From Amycolatopsis sp. WQ 127309 (GTDB taxonomy: Bacteria; Actinomycetota; Actinomycetes; Mycobacteriales; Pseudonocardiaceae): 64,000 bases of DNA. The position numbers were made by a program, and so were the translations under genes. The stretch spans positions 4,712,001 to 4,776,000 of the forward strand of contig NZ_CP095481.1 in assembly GCF_023023025.1 (NCBI RefSeq), read 5' to 3'. The first letter of the stretch is position 1; the number at the start of each line of letters is the position of its first letter. This document shows positions 26,487 to 34,900 of this stretch, one piece after another. The notes under the pieces are model-generated. The model was not told the origin of the DNA. It saw nothing but the letters and a program-made list of their open reading frames with translations, and did no database searches.

Positions 26487-27415
26487 GGCTTCACCTCCGT
26501 CAGCGGGGCACGCCCGCCGAGCACTTCGACGACGTTGCGGGCGGCCAGCACGGCCATCGCGGTGCGGGTCTCGATTGTGGCCGACCCGAGGTGCGGGCTG
26601 AGCACGACGTCGTCGCGGCCGAGCAGCCGCGGTTCGACGTCGGGTTCGTGCTCGAAGACGTCCAGCGCGGCGCCGGCGATCTCCCCGGCCTCGAGCGCGT
26701 CGGCGAGGGCCGCCTCGTCGACGACCGGGCCGCGGGTCGTGTTCACCAGGAAGGCGCCGGGTTTCATGGCGCGCAACGCGGCGGCGTCGATCAGGTGCCG
26801 CGTCTCCGGCGTCAGCGGGCAGTGCAGCGAGACGACGTCCGAGCGCTCCAGGAGTTCTTCGAAGGAAACGGAACCCTGGCTCGACCGTCCGGTGTAGACG
26901 ATCGTCATGCCGAACGCTTCGGCCCGCTTCGCCACCGCCCGGCCGATCTGGCCGAACCCGACGATCCCGAGCGTCTTGCCCTGCAGCCCCGAGCCGAGCA
27001 GGAAACCGAGGTGGAACGACCACGGCGTGCGCGAACGCAGCAGCCGTTCGCCCTCGCCGAGGCGTCGCGTGACGGCGAGCAGCAGGCCGAAGGCGAGGTC
27101 GGCGGTGGCGTCGGTGAGCACGCCCGGGGTGTTGGTGACGACGACGCCGCGTCCGGCCAGCGCCGGGACGTCGACGTTGTCGTAGCCGACCGCGACGTTC
27201 GCGACGACCTTGAGATCCGGCCCGGCGGCGTCGGCGAGCGCGCCGTCGAGCCGGTCGTGGAGCATGCCGACCACCGCCGCCGCGCCGACCGCGAACTCGT
27301 GCAGCTCGGCGGGCGAGAGCGGCCGGTCCGCCGGGGACACCACGACCTCGCCCGCCTGCGCGAGCACCGCCACCGCGTCGTCGGGAATCCACCGGGTCAC
27401 CACGATCTTGGGCAC
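26483..27415 (-). CDS. D-2-hydroxyacid dehydrogenase (glyoxylate/hydroxypyruvate reductase)
   Basis: A 310-residue NAD(P)-dependent enzyme with the Rossmann motif LGIVGFGQIGRAVAKR, substrate-binding VANVAVGYDNVDV, catalytic Arg region and VNTTRGPVVDEAAL, and His in LSPHLGSAT. It should reduce hydroxypyruvate or glyoxylate to glycerate or glycolate. The start is GTG 27415, 9 bases after the SGNH stop. The 4-bp overlap with glycerate kinase supports a glycerate-forming role. Confidence 0.9.
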   Translation of the reverse strand: MPKIVVTRWIPDDAVAVLAQAGEVVVSPADRPLSPAELHEFAVGAAAVVGMLHDRLDGALADAAGPDLKVVANVAVGYDNVDVPALAGRGVVVTNTPGVLTDATADLAFGLLLAVTRRLGEGERLLRSRTPWSFHLGFLLGSGLQGKTLGIVGFGQIGRAVAKRAEAFGMTIVYTGRSSQGSVSFEELLERSDVVSLHCPLTPETRHLIDAAALRAMKPGAFLVNTTRGPVVDEAALADALEAGEIAGAALDVFEHEPDVEPRLLGRDDVVLSPHLGSATIETRTAMAVLAARNVVEVLGGRAPLTEVKP

Positions 27416-27424
27416 CCGGACAGC

Positions 27425-28312
27425 TTAGCCGCGCTGGACCGCCCCGAGAACGATCTCCGACTGCGCCGCCGCGCCCGCGCCGTTGGGGTGGAAGGGGAAG
27501 GCCAGCAGCAGCGGGTTGCTCACCGAGACCGGGATCAGGCCCTCGGCGTAGCGCACGGTGGGCGCCTGGCACGCGTCGTGGCCGACGGTCGGGGTGTAGG
27601 TGTCGACGAGCTCGGCGCCGTTGGCCCCGGCGACCCGCGCGAGCATGGCGTTCATCTGGAGGAACTTCGCCTGCAGGTAGGCGACGTCGCCGTCGGCGAT
27701 CGGGATCACCGGCCAGCACCCCTTCCCGCTCGCGGGCAGCCCGGCGAGGTAGTTCACCAGCAGGACCCGCGCCTGCGGCGAGCGCGCGTGGATCGCCTGC
27801 AGCGCGTCGGCGATCTTGGGCTCGGTCGCCGTGACGGCGTTCTCCAGCTGGTCGACGCCGCCCGCGGTGAACTTCGCCTTGCACGTGCTCACCGGCAGCA
27901 GGGTGAGGCACTTGGTCACGGCGGAGGCGAGCCCGATGTCGTTGCCGCCGATGCCGACGGTCACCAGGTCGGTGGTCGGCGTGAGCCGGTCGAACTGCGG
28001 TGGGTTCGTCCCGCCGAGCGGCAGCTTCTGCGGCTGCGTGAAGTCGGGCGTCGCGGCGCCGCCGCAGCTCGCGTCGCGGAAGGTTTCGACGCCGAGCGCG
28101 CCGGCCACCTCGTGCGGGTAGTCCGATGTGGATTGTGCGCAGTCGAGCGGGGTGAACTGCGTCGTGGGCGGGAGAGTGACGAAGACGTCGGCGGTCCACG
28201 AATCACCCAGCGCCACGTACTCGTGGTAGCTGGTGCTCGCCGACGCCGGAGCGGCGAAGGCGAGCGCGGCGATCGCGGGCACGGCGAGAAGGGTGAACAG
28301 GCGCCTGCGCAT
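27425..28312 (-). CDS. Secreted SGNH/GDSL lipase-esterase
   Basis: A 295-residue protein with a signal peptide ending near APASASTS and then the SGNH blocks: catalytic Ser in VALGDSWTAD, VGIGGNDIG, and the C-terminal His in FPFHPNGAG. Cysteine pairs suggest three disulfides, as in Streptomyces lipases of this class. It should hydrolyse esters outside the cell. It is upstream of the hydroxypyruvate reductase in the same orientation, but the functional link is weak. A candidate -35 (TTGACT on the minus strand, near 28380) lies upstream. Confidence 0.88.
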   Translation of the reverse strand: MRRRLFTLLAVPAIAALAFAAPASASTSYHEYVALGDSWTADVFVTLPPTTQFTPLDCAQSTSDYPHEVAGALGVETFRDASCGGAATPDFTQPQKLPLGGTNPPQFDRLTPTTDLVTVGIGGNDIGLASAVTKCLTLLPVSTCKAKFTAGGVDQLENAVTATEPKIADALQAIHARSPQARVLLVNYLAGLPASGKGCWPVIPIADGDVAYLQAKFLQMNAMLARVAGANGAELVDTYTPTVGHDACQAPTVRYAEGLIPVSVSNPLLLAFPFHPNGAGAAAQSEIVLGAVQRG

Positions 28313-28345
28313 GCTGCCTCCGTTGGCGAGCGGCGAAGTGAAGAC

Positions 28346-28375
28346 CTTTCACATTCGACGCGCAGCCGGTGAAAG
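28346..28375 (-). promoter_or_regulatory. Inverted repeat in the SGNH promoter region
   Basis: CTTTCAC (28346-28352) and GTGAAAG (28369-28375) form an exact inverted repeat with a 16-base spacer, 34 bases upstream of the SGNH start codon. It overlaps a possible minus-strand promoter with -35 TTGACT. It may be an operator; its spacing is long for a simple dimer site. Confidence 0.3.
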
Positions 28376-28420
28376 TCAATCCTGCTCACCCGTCCTGGTG
28401 ACTCCGGTCGGCGTGGGTAT

Positions 28421-30508
28421 TCAGACCCTGGTCAGCCGCACCACCGCGCTCGCGTAGCCGCTCCCCGGCAGCGTGACGTCGATCCCGTGGCTCAGCAGCA
28501 CCGCGCCGTGGTGCACGACGCCGTCCTGGTCCCGGTACCGCGCCGCCGGATCGAGCCCGGCCAGCCGCGGCGGCGTGACCGGCCGCGCGAACTCCGCGGG
28601 CCGCCGCCAGAAGATCACCACGACGTCACCACCCAGCACGTACTGCACCGCGGTCAGCGCCGAGCGTGCCGGATCCGCCAGCCGGTACAGCTCGCCGTGC
28701 TGCACCACGGGTCGGATCTCCTTGTACAGCGCCACGAGCGCCGTTGCCTCGGCGAGTTCTTCGGAGGACCACTTGGGCAGGTCCCCGCCCAGGCCGAGCA
28801 CGCCCGCCATCGCGACGTGGAACCGGAAGCTCAGCGGCGCCTCCCGGCCGGTGGTCGGGTTCGGGCTGTCGGTGACCCAGGCCGACATCGTGCCGGCGGG
28901 GTAGAGCTGGCCGTAGCCGTGCTGGATGGTGATCCGGTCGGCCGCGTCCGTGTTGTCCGACACCCAGATCTCGTCGGTGCGCGCGAGGATCCCCAGGTCG
29001 GTGCGGCCGCCGCCACCCGCGCACCCCTGGATCCGCAGGGCGGGGTGATCGGCCCGCAGCCGGTCGAAGATCGCGTGGACCGCGCGGACGTGGTCGATCC
29101 ACAGCCGTCCCGGATCCGCGCTCGAGGGCCACCCGGCCTCGGTGAACGCGCGGTTCATGTCCCACTTGAGGTAGTCGATCCCGTGCTCGCCGACGAGCCG
29201 GTCGAGCCACTCGTGCGCCCAGTCCGCGACGTCCGGGCGGGCGAAGTTGAGCACGAGCTGGTTGCGCAACGTCGTGCGCGTGCGGTTCGCCATGTGCAGC
29301 ACCCAGTCGGGGTGCGCGCGGTAGAGGTCGCTGTCCGGGTTGACCATCTCCGGCTCGACCCACAGCCCGAACTCCATCCCGTGCGCGTGCACGGCGTCGA
29401 CGAGCGGCCCGAGCCCGGCGGGGAAGCGCTGCTCGTTGGCGGTCCAGTCGCCGAGACCGGCGGCGTCGCCGGTGCGCGCGCCGAACCAGCCGTCGTCCAT
29501 CACGAACAGCTCGGCGCCGAGCTTCGCGGCGGCCTCGGCGAGGTGCGTTTCGGTCCGCTCGTCGACGTCCCAGCCGGTGGCCTCCCAGGAGTTGTAGACG
29601 ATCGGCCGCAGCTCGCCGGAGTGCGGCTGGACGAACTCGCGGACGTAGGAGTGCCAGCGCCGGCTCGTGCCTCCGAAGCCGTCGGCCGCGTAGAGCCCGG
29701 CGAACACCGGCGTCTCCCAGGTCTCCCCGGGCTTCAGCCGCCAGGAGACGTTCTCGTGCCCGAACCCGCCGGTCCAGGTGACGCGGCCGGTGTGCGTGTG
29801 GCCGACCGTGATCCGCCAGCTGCCGCTCCACGCCAGCGCGGTCGACCAGACCTCACCGGACGTCTCCGTCGCGTCGCCGGCGTCGAGCATCACCCAGGGG
29901 TTGACCTGGTGGCTCGACACGCCGCGACGGCTGGTCAGCGTGGTTTCGCCGACGGGCAGCGGTTCGCGCAGCACGCCGTACTCGGCACTCCAGGCACCGG
30001 ACGTCCGGCTCAGCCGCGCGCCGTCGCGCCGGGGGAGCGTCCAGGACGCTGAATCCGTGCGCAGCAAGGCAATCTCCGCGTCCCCCGTGGTGCGCAGGGT
30101 CGTCCACCGCTCGATGACGTCGCTGCGAACGCGGTAGTGCAGCGAGAGTTCCAGCGGGTAGTGGCGGTCGGCCAGCCGCACCACCAGGGCGCCGTTCTCG
30201 AGTGAATACCCCGCGTAACGCCACTCCAGCGCCGACGTCCCGTCCTCGAACCGGACGGCCAGCGCCGCGACGCCGAAGAACGCGCCGCCCTCGGCCGGCA
30301 GTTCGAGCCGCTCGTCGCCCGGCTCGTCGAAGCTGCTCTCGGCCGGGTTGCGGCGCTCGGCGACCTGCGCGGCCTGCTCCAGCGTCAGCGGCGGCCCCCA
30401 GTGGACGTGCCGCGGCCGGTCGTCGGCGTCGAGCCGGAAGGCGTACGAGCTCTCCGGGGTGCGCAGCAGCCACAGCCGGTGCGCGGGGTCGTGTTCCACG
30501 AGCGACAT
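28421..30508 (-). CDS. Alpha-galactosidase, GH36 (intracellular)
   Basis: This 695-residue protein has the N-terminal beta-supersandwich and the catalytic barrel of GH36. The nucleophile is Asp450 in YLKWDMNR, GCAGGGGRTDLGIL follows, and the acid/base is Asp518 in WVSDNTDA. FVMDDGWFGAR is also characteristic. It lacks a signal peptide, so it should hydrolyse imported melibiose- or raffinose-type alpha-galactosides in the cytoplasm. ATG 30508 is chosen over an upstream GTG that enters the divergent promoter. It is divergent from the ROK regulator gene, with 76 bp between. Confidence 0.93.
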   Translation of the reverse strand: MSLVEHDPAHRLWLLRTPESSYAFRLDADDRPRHVHWGPPLTLEQAAQVAERRNPAESSFDEPGDERLELPAEGGAFFGVAALAVRFEDGTSALEWRYAGYSLENGALVVRLADRHYPLELSLHYRVRSDVIERWTTLRTTGDAEIALLRTDSASWTLPRRDGARLSRTSGAWSAEYGVLREPLPVGETTLTSRRGVSSHQVNPWVMLDAGDATETSGEVWSTALAWSGSWRITVGHTHTGRVTWTGGFGHENVSWRLKPGETWETPVFAGLYAADGFGGTSRRWHSYVREFVQPHSGELRPIVYNSWEATGWDVDERTETHLAEAAAKLGAELFVMDDGWFGARTGDAAGLGDWTANEQRFPAGLGPLVDAVHAHGMEFGLWVEPEMVNPDSDLYRAHPDWVLHMANRTRTTLRNQLVLNFARPDVADWAHEWLDRLVGEHGIDYLKWDMNRAFTEAGWPSSADPGRLWIDHVRAVHAIFDRLRADHPALRIQGCAGGGGRTDLGILARTDEIWVSDNTDAADRITIQHGYGQLYPAGTMSAWVTDSPNPTTGREAPLSFRFHVAMAGVLGLGGDLPKWSSEELAEATALVALYKEIRPVVQHGELYRLADPARSALTAVQYVLGGDVVVIFWRRPAEFARPVTPPRLAGLDPAARYRDQDGVVHHGAVLLSHGIDVTLPGSGYASAVVRLTRV

Positions 30509-30537
30509 GGTCCTGAGCGTAGGCACGACCAGCCGAA

Positions 30538-30562
30538 AAATAAATTCTTGACGAAGTTAATT
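30538..30562. promoter_or_regulatory. Probable ROK repressor operator in the divergent alpha-galactoside promoter
   Basis: AAATAAATTC and GAAGTTAATT flank TTGAC as an imperfect inverted repeat with 8 of 10 arm positions complementary. It is a rare A+T-rich island here. ROK/NagC-type repressors favour such AAT-rich palindromes. It covers the -35 region of the ROK gene and lies 30 bases from the GH36 start, so one site could control both. Confidence 0.55.
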
Positions 30563-30577
30563 AATCCTGCCTACCCT
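30548..30577 (+). promoter_or_regulatory. Promoter of the ROK regulator gene, probably leaderless
   Basis: TTGACG (30548-30553) and TACCCT (30572-30577) are spaced by 18 bases. The start ATG (30585) is only 8 bases after the -10 element, and there is no Shine-Dalgarno sequence. This places the transcription start at or within a base or two of the ATG, as in leaderless actinobacterial messages. Confidence 0.5.
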
Positions 30578-30584
30578 TCCGGCC

Positions 30585-31775
30585 ATGCCTCGCAGTGCAC
30601 CGGCAAGGGCGCCGATCACCAGTCCCGCGGCCGCGACCGTGTTCACCACGGTCCTGACCGAGGGGCCGGTCTCCCGCGTCGACGTCGCCCGGCGCACCGG
30701 GCTCTCCTCCGCCGCGGTCACCAAGGCGGCCCGGCCCTTCATCGACGCCGGCTACCTCGAAGAACTCGCCTCCGCAGGCCGGACGACGCCGGGCGCCGGG
30801 CGCCCCGCGAACCCGCTCGCCATCCGCCCCGACCGCGAGTACTTCGTCGGCGTCAAGATCACCGGCGACGACCTGATCGGCGTGGTCACCGACCTGCGCG
30901 CCGACGTCCGCGCCACCGCCCACCACGCGCTGACGAGCCACGACGTCGAGCACGTCGTGCGGGCGCTCGCCGACCTCGTCGGGGAACTGCTGGCCGGGCC
31001 GACGCCGGACGGCACCAGCAACCTCCGCGAGCGCGCCTACTGCCTCGGCGTCGCGGTGTCCGGCGACGTCGACCGCGCGTCCGGGATCGTCCGCTACTCG
31101 CCGTTCCTCGGCTGGCGCGACGTCCCGCTCGCCGAGCTGCTCGACGAGGCGACCGGCCTGACGACGACGCTGGAGAACGACGTCAAGGCGCTGACCGTCG
31201 CCGAGCAGTGGTTCGGCGAGGGTGTCGGCGCGTCGTCGTTCGCGCTGGTCACCGTGGGCACCGGGATCGGCAGCGCGCTGGTCGTCGACGGCGCGCTGGT
31301 CCGCGGCGCGCACGGCGTCGCCGGCGAGATCGGGCACGTCCCGGTGGCCGACGGCGGCCCGCTCTGCCACTGCGGGGGCCGCGGCTGCGTCGAGGCGATC
31401 GCGTCCACCGGGGCGATCCTGCTGCGCGCCCGCGATGTCTCCGGGGAACCTGCGCTGACCATGGACGACGCCGTGACGCGCGCCCGCGGCGGTGACGAGC
31501 CGCTGCGCGAGGTGTTCGCCGCGGCCGGCCACGCGATCGGGCTCGGCCTGGCCGCGCTGGTCAACCTGGTCGGCCCGGAACGGGTCGTCGTCTCCGGCGA
31601 AGGCGTCGCCACCTACGACCTGTTCGAGGAGCAGATCCGCCGGACCTTCGCGGTCCAGGCGTTCGGCAGTGCCGCCCGCTGCGGCCTGGTGATCCGGCCG
31701 CTGCCGTTCGAGGAGTGGGCGCGGGGCGCGGCCGCCGTCGCCATCCAGAGTCTTTTCGTCGCCGAGAGCGTCTAA
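30585..31775 (+). CDS. ROK-family transcriptional repressor
   Basis: A 396-residue protein with an N-terminal winged helix (GPVSRVDVARRTGLSSAAVTK) and a ROK sugar-kinase-like domain. The ATP/sugar motif region is TVGTGIGSALVVDG, the ROK signature includes GVAGEIGHVPV, and the zinc site is CHCGGRGCVE. ROK repressors sense a sugar or sugar phosphate and release DNA. Divergent orientation to GH36 and position just upstream of the ABC importer make it the likely regulator of alpha-galactoside use. Its stop is 10 bases before the binding-protein gene. Confidence 0.88.
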   Translation: MPRSAPARAPITSPAAATVFTTVLTEGPVSRVDVARRTGLSSAAVTKAARPFIDAGYLEELASAGRTTPGAGRPANPLAIRPDREYFVGVKITGDDLIGVVTDLRADVRATAHHALTSHDVEHVVRALADLVGELLAGPTPDGTSNLRERAYCLGVAVSGDVDRASGIVRYSPFLGWRDVPLAELLDEATGLTTTLENDVKALTVAEQWFGEGVGASSFALVTVGTGIGSALVVDGALVRGAHGVAGEIGHVPVADGGPLCHCGGRGCVEAIASTGAILLRARDVSGEPALTMDDAVTRARGGDEPLREVFAAAGHAIGLGLAALVNLVGPERVVVSGEGVATYDLFEEQIRRTFAVQAFGSAARCGLVIRPLPFEEWARGAAAVAIQSLFVAESV

Positions 31776-31785
31776 GGAGATTTCC

Positions 31786-33072
31786 GTGAGCCCCCAGAAA
31801 TTTACGCTGAATCGTCGAAGCTTCCTGGTCGGTTCCGTCCTCTTCGCCGGGGGAGCGGCCCTCGCGGGCTGCACCACGGACCCGCTGAACAAGAACGCGG
31901 GCGCCGCTTCGGGCGCCAAGGTCACGTTGCAGCAGTGGTACCACGCGTACGGCGAATCCGGGACGCAGCAGGCGGTCCAGCGGTACGCGCAGGAGTTCAC
32001 CAAGGCCAACCCGGACATCGCGCTCAACGTCAGCTGGATCGCCGGCGACTACGAGACCAAGCTCAACTCGGCGATGCTCACCGCCCAAGCGCCGGACCTG
32101 TTCGAGCTGGGCGACTTCCGGTACCAGAACGTCAAGAACGGCCTGCTCGCGCCGCTCGACGACGTCATCGCGCCGGCCAAGGCCGACTTCAGCCCGGCCG
32201 CGCTGGACACCGTGACGGTGGACAACAAGATCTACGGCGTCAAGATGATCGACGACGTCATGATGCTGTACTACCGCAAGAGCGCGTTGCAGGCCGCGGG
32301 CGTCCAGCCGCCGCGGACGTTCGCCGAACTGCTCGACGCGACCCGGAGACTGAACACCGGCAAGCAGAAGGGCCTCTACGTCGGCACCGACGGCGTCGGC
32401 GAGGCCGCGACCCTGCTGCTCTGGTCGTCCGGCGCGGACTTCTTCGACAGCAGCGGCAAGAAGGTCGCGTTCGCTTCTCCCGAGGCCGTCGCCGCGATCG
32501 CCGGGCTCAAGCAGCTGCACGACACCGGCGGCCTGCTCCAGGGCTACCCGACCGACTGGTCCGACCCGGGCGCGTTCGCCAACGGCGCCACCGCGATGCA
32601 GTGGGGCGGTCTGTGGTCGCTGCCGGACGTCAAGAAGGCCCTGGGTGACGACTTCGGCGTCGTCGCGTGGCCGAAGTTCGGGGACGCCGGCAAGCAGGTC
32701 GCCCGCGTGGGCGGCTGGTACCAGCTGGCCAACGCGAAGTCCGCTCATCCGGATGCGGTGAAGCAGTTCATCGACTGGCTGTGGATCAAGAACGCCGACC
32801 TGCAGAAGGACTGGTGCGTCAAGTACGGCTTCCACATCCCGGCCCGCAAGCCGGTCGCCGCGCAGACGACCGAGTTCTCCAGCGGTCCCGCGAAGGACGC
32901 CGTCACGATCTCGCAGCAGAACGGCAAGTCGTACTCGGGGCTGTGGAACAAGGCGTCGGCGACGCTGTTCCTGCAGGCCGCGACGAAGATCGCGAACGGG
33001 GCGGACCCGGCGGCCGAGCTGGGGGACGCGGCGAAGAAGGCCCAGGCCGAAGTCGACAAGCAGCTGGCCTGA
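31786..33072 (+). CDS. Extracellular solute-binding lipoprotein, CUT1 sugar ABC transporter
   Basis: A 428-residue protein with the N-terminus LNRRSFLVGSVLFAGGAA and lipobox LAGC. The RRSFLVG sequence suggests Tat export. The mature part is a type 1 solute-binding protein with YYRKSALQAAGVQPPRTF and MQWGGLWSLP. GTG 31786 follows AAGGAGA. It should bind alpha-galactosides or related oligosaccharides. The stop shares a base with the next ATG (TGATG). Confidence 0.9.
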   Translation: MSPQKFTLNRRSFLVGSVLFAGGAALAGCTTDPLNKNAGAASGAKVTLQQWYHAYGESGTQQAVQRYAQEFTKANPDIALNVSWIAGDYETKLNSAMLTAQAPDLFELGDFRYQNVKNGLLAPLDDVIAPAKADFSPAALDTVTVDNKIYGVKMIDDVMMLYYRKSALQAAGVQPPRTFAELLDATRRLNTGKQKGLYVGTDGVGEAATLLLWSSGADFFDSSGKKVAFASPEAVAAIAGLKQLHDTGGLLQGYPTDWSDPGAFANGATAMQWGGLWSLPDVKKALGDDFGVVAWPKFGDAGKQVARVGGWYQLANAKSAHPDAVKQFIDWLWIKNADLQKDWCVKYGFHIPARKPVAAQTTEFSSGPAKDAVTISQQNGKSYSGLWNKASATLFLQAATKIANGADPAAELGDAAKKAQAEVDKQLA

Positions 33073-34028
33073 TGACCGCCGTGATGGAGGCCCCGGCCGT
33101 CCCGGCGGCGGCGAAGAAACCACGCCGTCGCCGCCGGGACTGGCGCGCGATCGGCGCGTTCGCCGTGCTCACCGGCCCGGTGGTGCTCGGGCTGGGGCTG
33201 TTCAAGTACGTCGCGATCGCGTGGAGCTTCCTGCTCAGCTTCAACGACGCCCGCGGCACCATCACCATCGGCCACTGGATCGGCTTCGACAACTACGCGT
33301 TCCTGCTCGGCGACGACGCCTTCCTGACGTCGCTGTCGACGATCGCGCTGTTCACGGTGTTCATCGTGCCGATCACCTTCGTGGCGTCACTCGGCCTCGC
33401 CGTGCTGATCAACAGCATCCGCCGCGGCAAGGCGTTCTTCCGCACGGTGTTCCTCATCCCGGCCGCGGTGTCGTACGTCGTCGCCGCGCTGGTGTGGAAG
33501 ATGGCCCTGTTCAACGGCCTGCCCTCGGGCGTCGCGAACGTGCTCGGCGGCCTGTTCGGCGCCGAGCCGGTGCCGTGGCTGTCGGAGACGAGCCCGCCGG
33601 TGTACTGGGTCGCGGTGGTGACGCTGCGGCTGTGGCTGCAGGTCGGGCTGTACATGATCCTGTTCCTCGCGGGGCTGAAGGCGATCTCGCCGTCGCTGTA
33701 CGAGGCGGGCGAGCTGGACGGCACGACCAAGTGGCAGGCCTTCCGCTACATCACGCTGCCGCAGCTGCGGAACACCTCCGTCGCGGTGCTGCTGCTGATC
33801 CTGATCGCGGCGTTCCAGGCGTTCGACGAGTTCTACAACCTGTTCGGCACCGGGCTGTCCGGCACCGCGACGGCGCCGGTGAAGCCGCCGCTGGTCTACC
33901 TCTACGACTCCGCCCTCGGCGACCAGAACTACGGCGTCGGCTCGGCGGGCGCGTTCCTGCTGACCGTGCTCATCGTCGTGATCACCCTGCTGCAGGGCCG
34001 GTTCGTCGGCTTCGGGAAGAAGGACTGA
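33072..34028 (+). CDS. CUT1 ABC sugar permease (MalF/UgpA type)
   Basis: A 318-residue protein with a basic N-terminus (AAKKPRRRRRDWR), six membrane helices and the EAA loop EAGELDGTTKWQAFRYITLP, which contacts the ATPase. It is translationally coupled to both neighbours by TGATG overlaps. No ATPase gene is in the operon; CUT1 systems in actinomycetes often share a common MsiK-type ATPase, so one encoded elsewhere is presumed. Confidence 0.9.
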   Translation: MTAVMEAPAVPAAAKKPRRRRRDWRAIGAFAVLTGPVVLGLGLFKYVAIAWSFLLSFNDARGTITIGHWIGFDNYAFLLGDDAFLTSLSTIALFTVFIVPITFVASLGLAVLINSIRRGKAFFRTVFLIPAAVSYVVAALVWKMALFNGLPSGVANVLGGLFGAEPVPWLSETSPPVYWVAVVTLRLWLQVGLYMILFLAGLKAISPSLYEAGELDGTTKWQAFRYITLPQLRNTSVAVLLLILIAAFQAFDEFYNLFGTGLSGTATAPVKPPLVYLYDSALGDQNYGVGSAGAFLLTVLIVVITLLQGRFVGFGKKD

Positions 34029-34870
34029 TGGCCGTCCTCACGGCGCCTCGTTCCTGGCGGAAGGCGCCGAAGTACGTCCTCGCGTCGGTCCTCTCGCTGA
34101 TCTTCCTGCTGCCGTTCTACATCATGCTGCGCAACGCGCTGATGACGCGTCAGCAGGTCACCTCGCCGGACTGGTCGTGGCTGCCGGACCCGCTGTCGTG
34201 GGTCAACTTCGGCGACCTGTTCGCCGACGCGTCGGTGCCGATGGCGCACTCGTTGTGGAACTCGTTCCTGGTCGCGGTCGTGACCGCGCCGGTCGGCACG
34301 CTGTTCGGCTCGATGGCCGGCTACGCGCTGGCCCGGATCAACGTCCCCGGACGGCGTGCGGTGTTCACGTACGTGCTGGTCACGCTGATGATCCCGCAGT
34401 CGGTCACGTTCGTGCCGACGTTCGTCGTCGTCGGTTCGCTGGGCGGGGTCAACACGGAGTGGGGGATCATCGCGCCGAACCTGTTCAGCGCGTTCACCGT
34501 GATCCTCTTCCGCAACTTCTACCTGCGGTTCCCGGCCGAGATCGAGGAGGCCGGGCGGCTCGACGGCCTCGGTTACCTCGGCGTCTACCGGCGGCTCGTG
34601 CTGCCGAACTCGGGGAGCATGATCGCGTCGCTCGGCGCGCTGATGTTCATCGAAAGCTGGAACGCGTTCCTGTGGCCCCTCGTCATCGGGCAGGACCCGT
34701 CGTCGTGGACCGCGCAGATCGCCCTCTCGACGTTCCTGACCGCGCAGTCGGTCAACCTGCCGGCCCTGTTCGCCGGCGCGCTCGTCACCATCGCGCCGCT
34801 GGTCGCGATGTTCCTGGTCGCGCAGCGGTTCATCGTCAGCGGGATCGCGGCGAGCGGCCTGAAGGAGTAG
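34028..34870 (+). CDS. CUT1 ABC sugar permease (MalG/UgpE type)
   Basis: A 280-residue permease with six membrane helices, a periplasmic loop after helix 1 (TRQQVTSPDWSWLPDP) and the EAA loop EEAGRLDGLGYLGVYRRLVLP. It starts at ATG 34028, sharing a base with the preceding stop. It forms the heteromeric channel with the upstream permease. It is followed after 30 bases by the GH27 gene. Confidence 0.9.
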   Translation: MAVLTAPRSWRKAPKYVLASVLSLIFLLPFYIMLRNALMTRQQVTSPDWSWLPDPLSWVNFGDLFADASVPMAHSLWNSFLVAVVTAPVGTLFGSMAGYALARINVPGRRAVFTYVLVTLMIPQSVTFVPTFVVVGSLGGVNTEWGIIAPNLFSAFTVILFRNFYLRFPAEIEEAGRLDGLGYLGVYRRLVLPNSGSMIASLGALMFIESWNAFLWPLVIGQDPSSWTAQIALSTFLTAQSVNLPALFAGALVTIAPLVAMFLVAQRFIVSGIAASGLKE

Positions 34871-34900
34871 TCCCCCTTTCCCACCCGAGGAGTGTCTCTC

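Noticed and set aside
25362-28199. A single 945-codon frame joining glycerate kinase to upstream sequence
   Set aside because: Only the last 374 codons match a known fold; the rest is out of frame with the clear hydroxyacid dehydrogenase and SGNH genes on the same strand.
28231-28320. Possible gene on the plus strand opposite the SGNH start
   Set aside because: It mirrors the signal-peptide region, has no ribosome site and no recognisable product.
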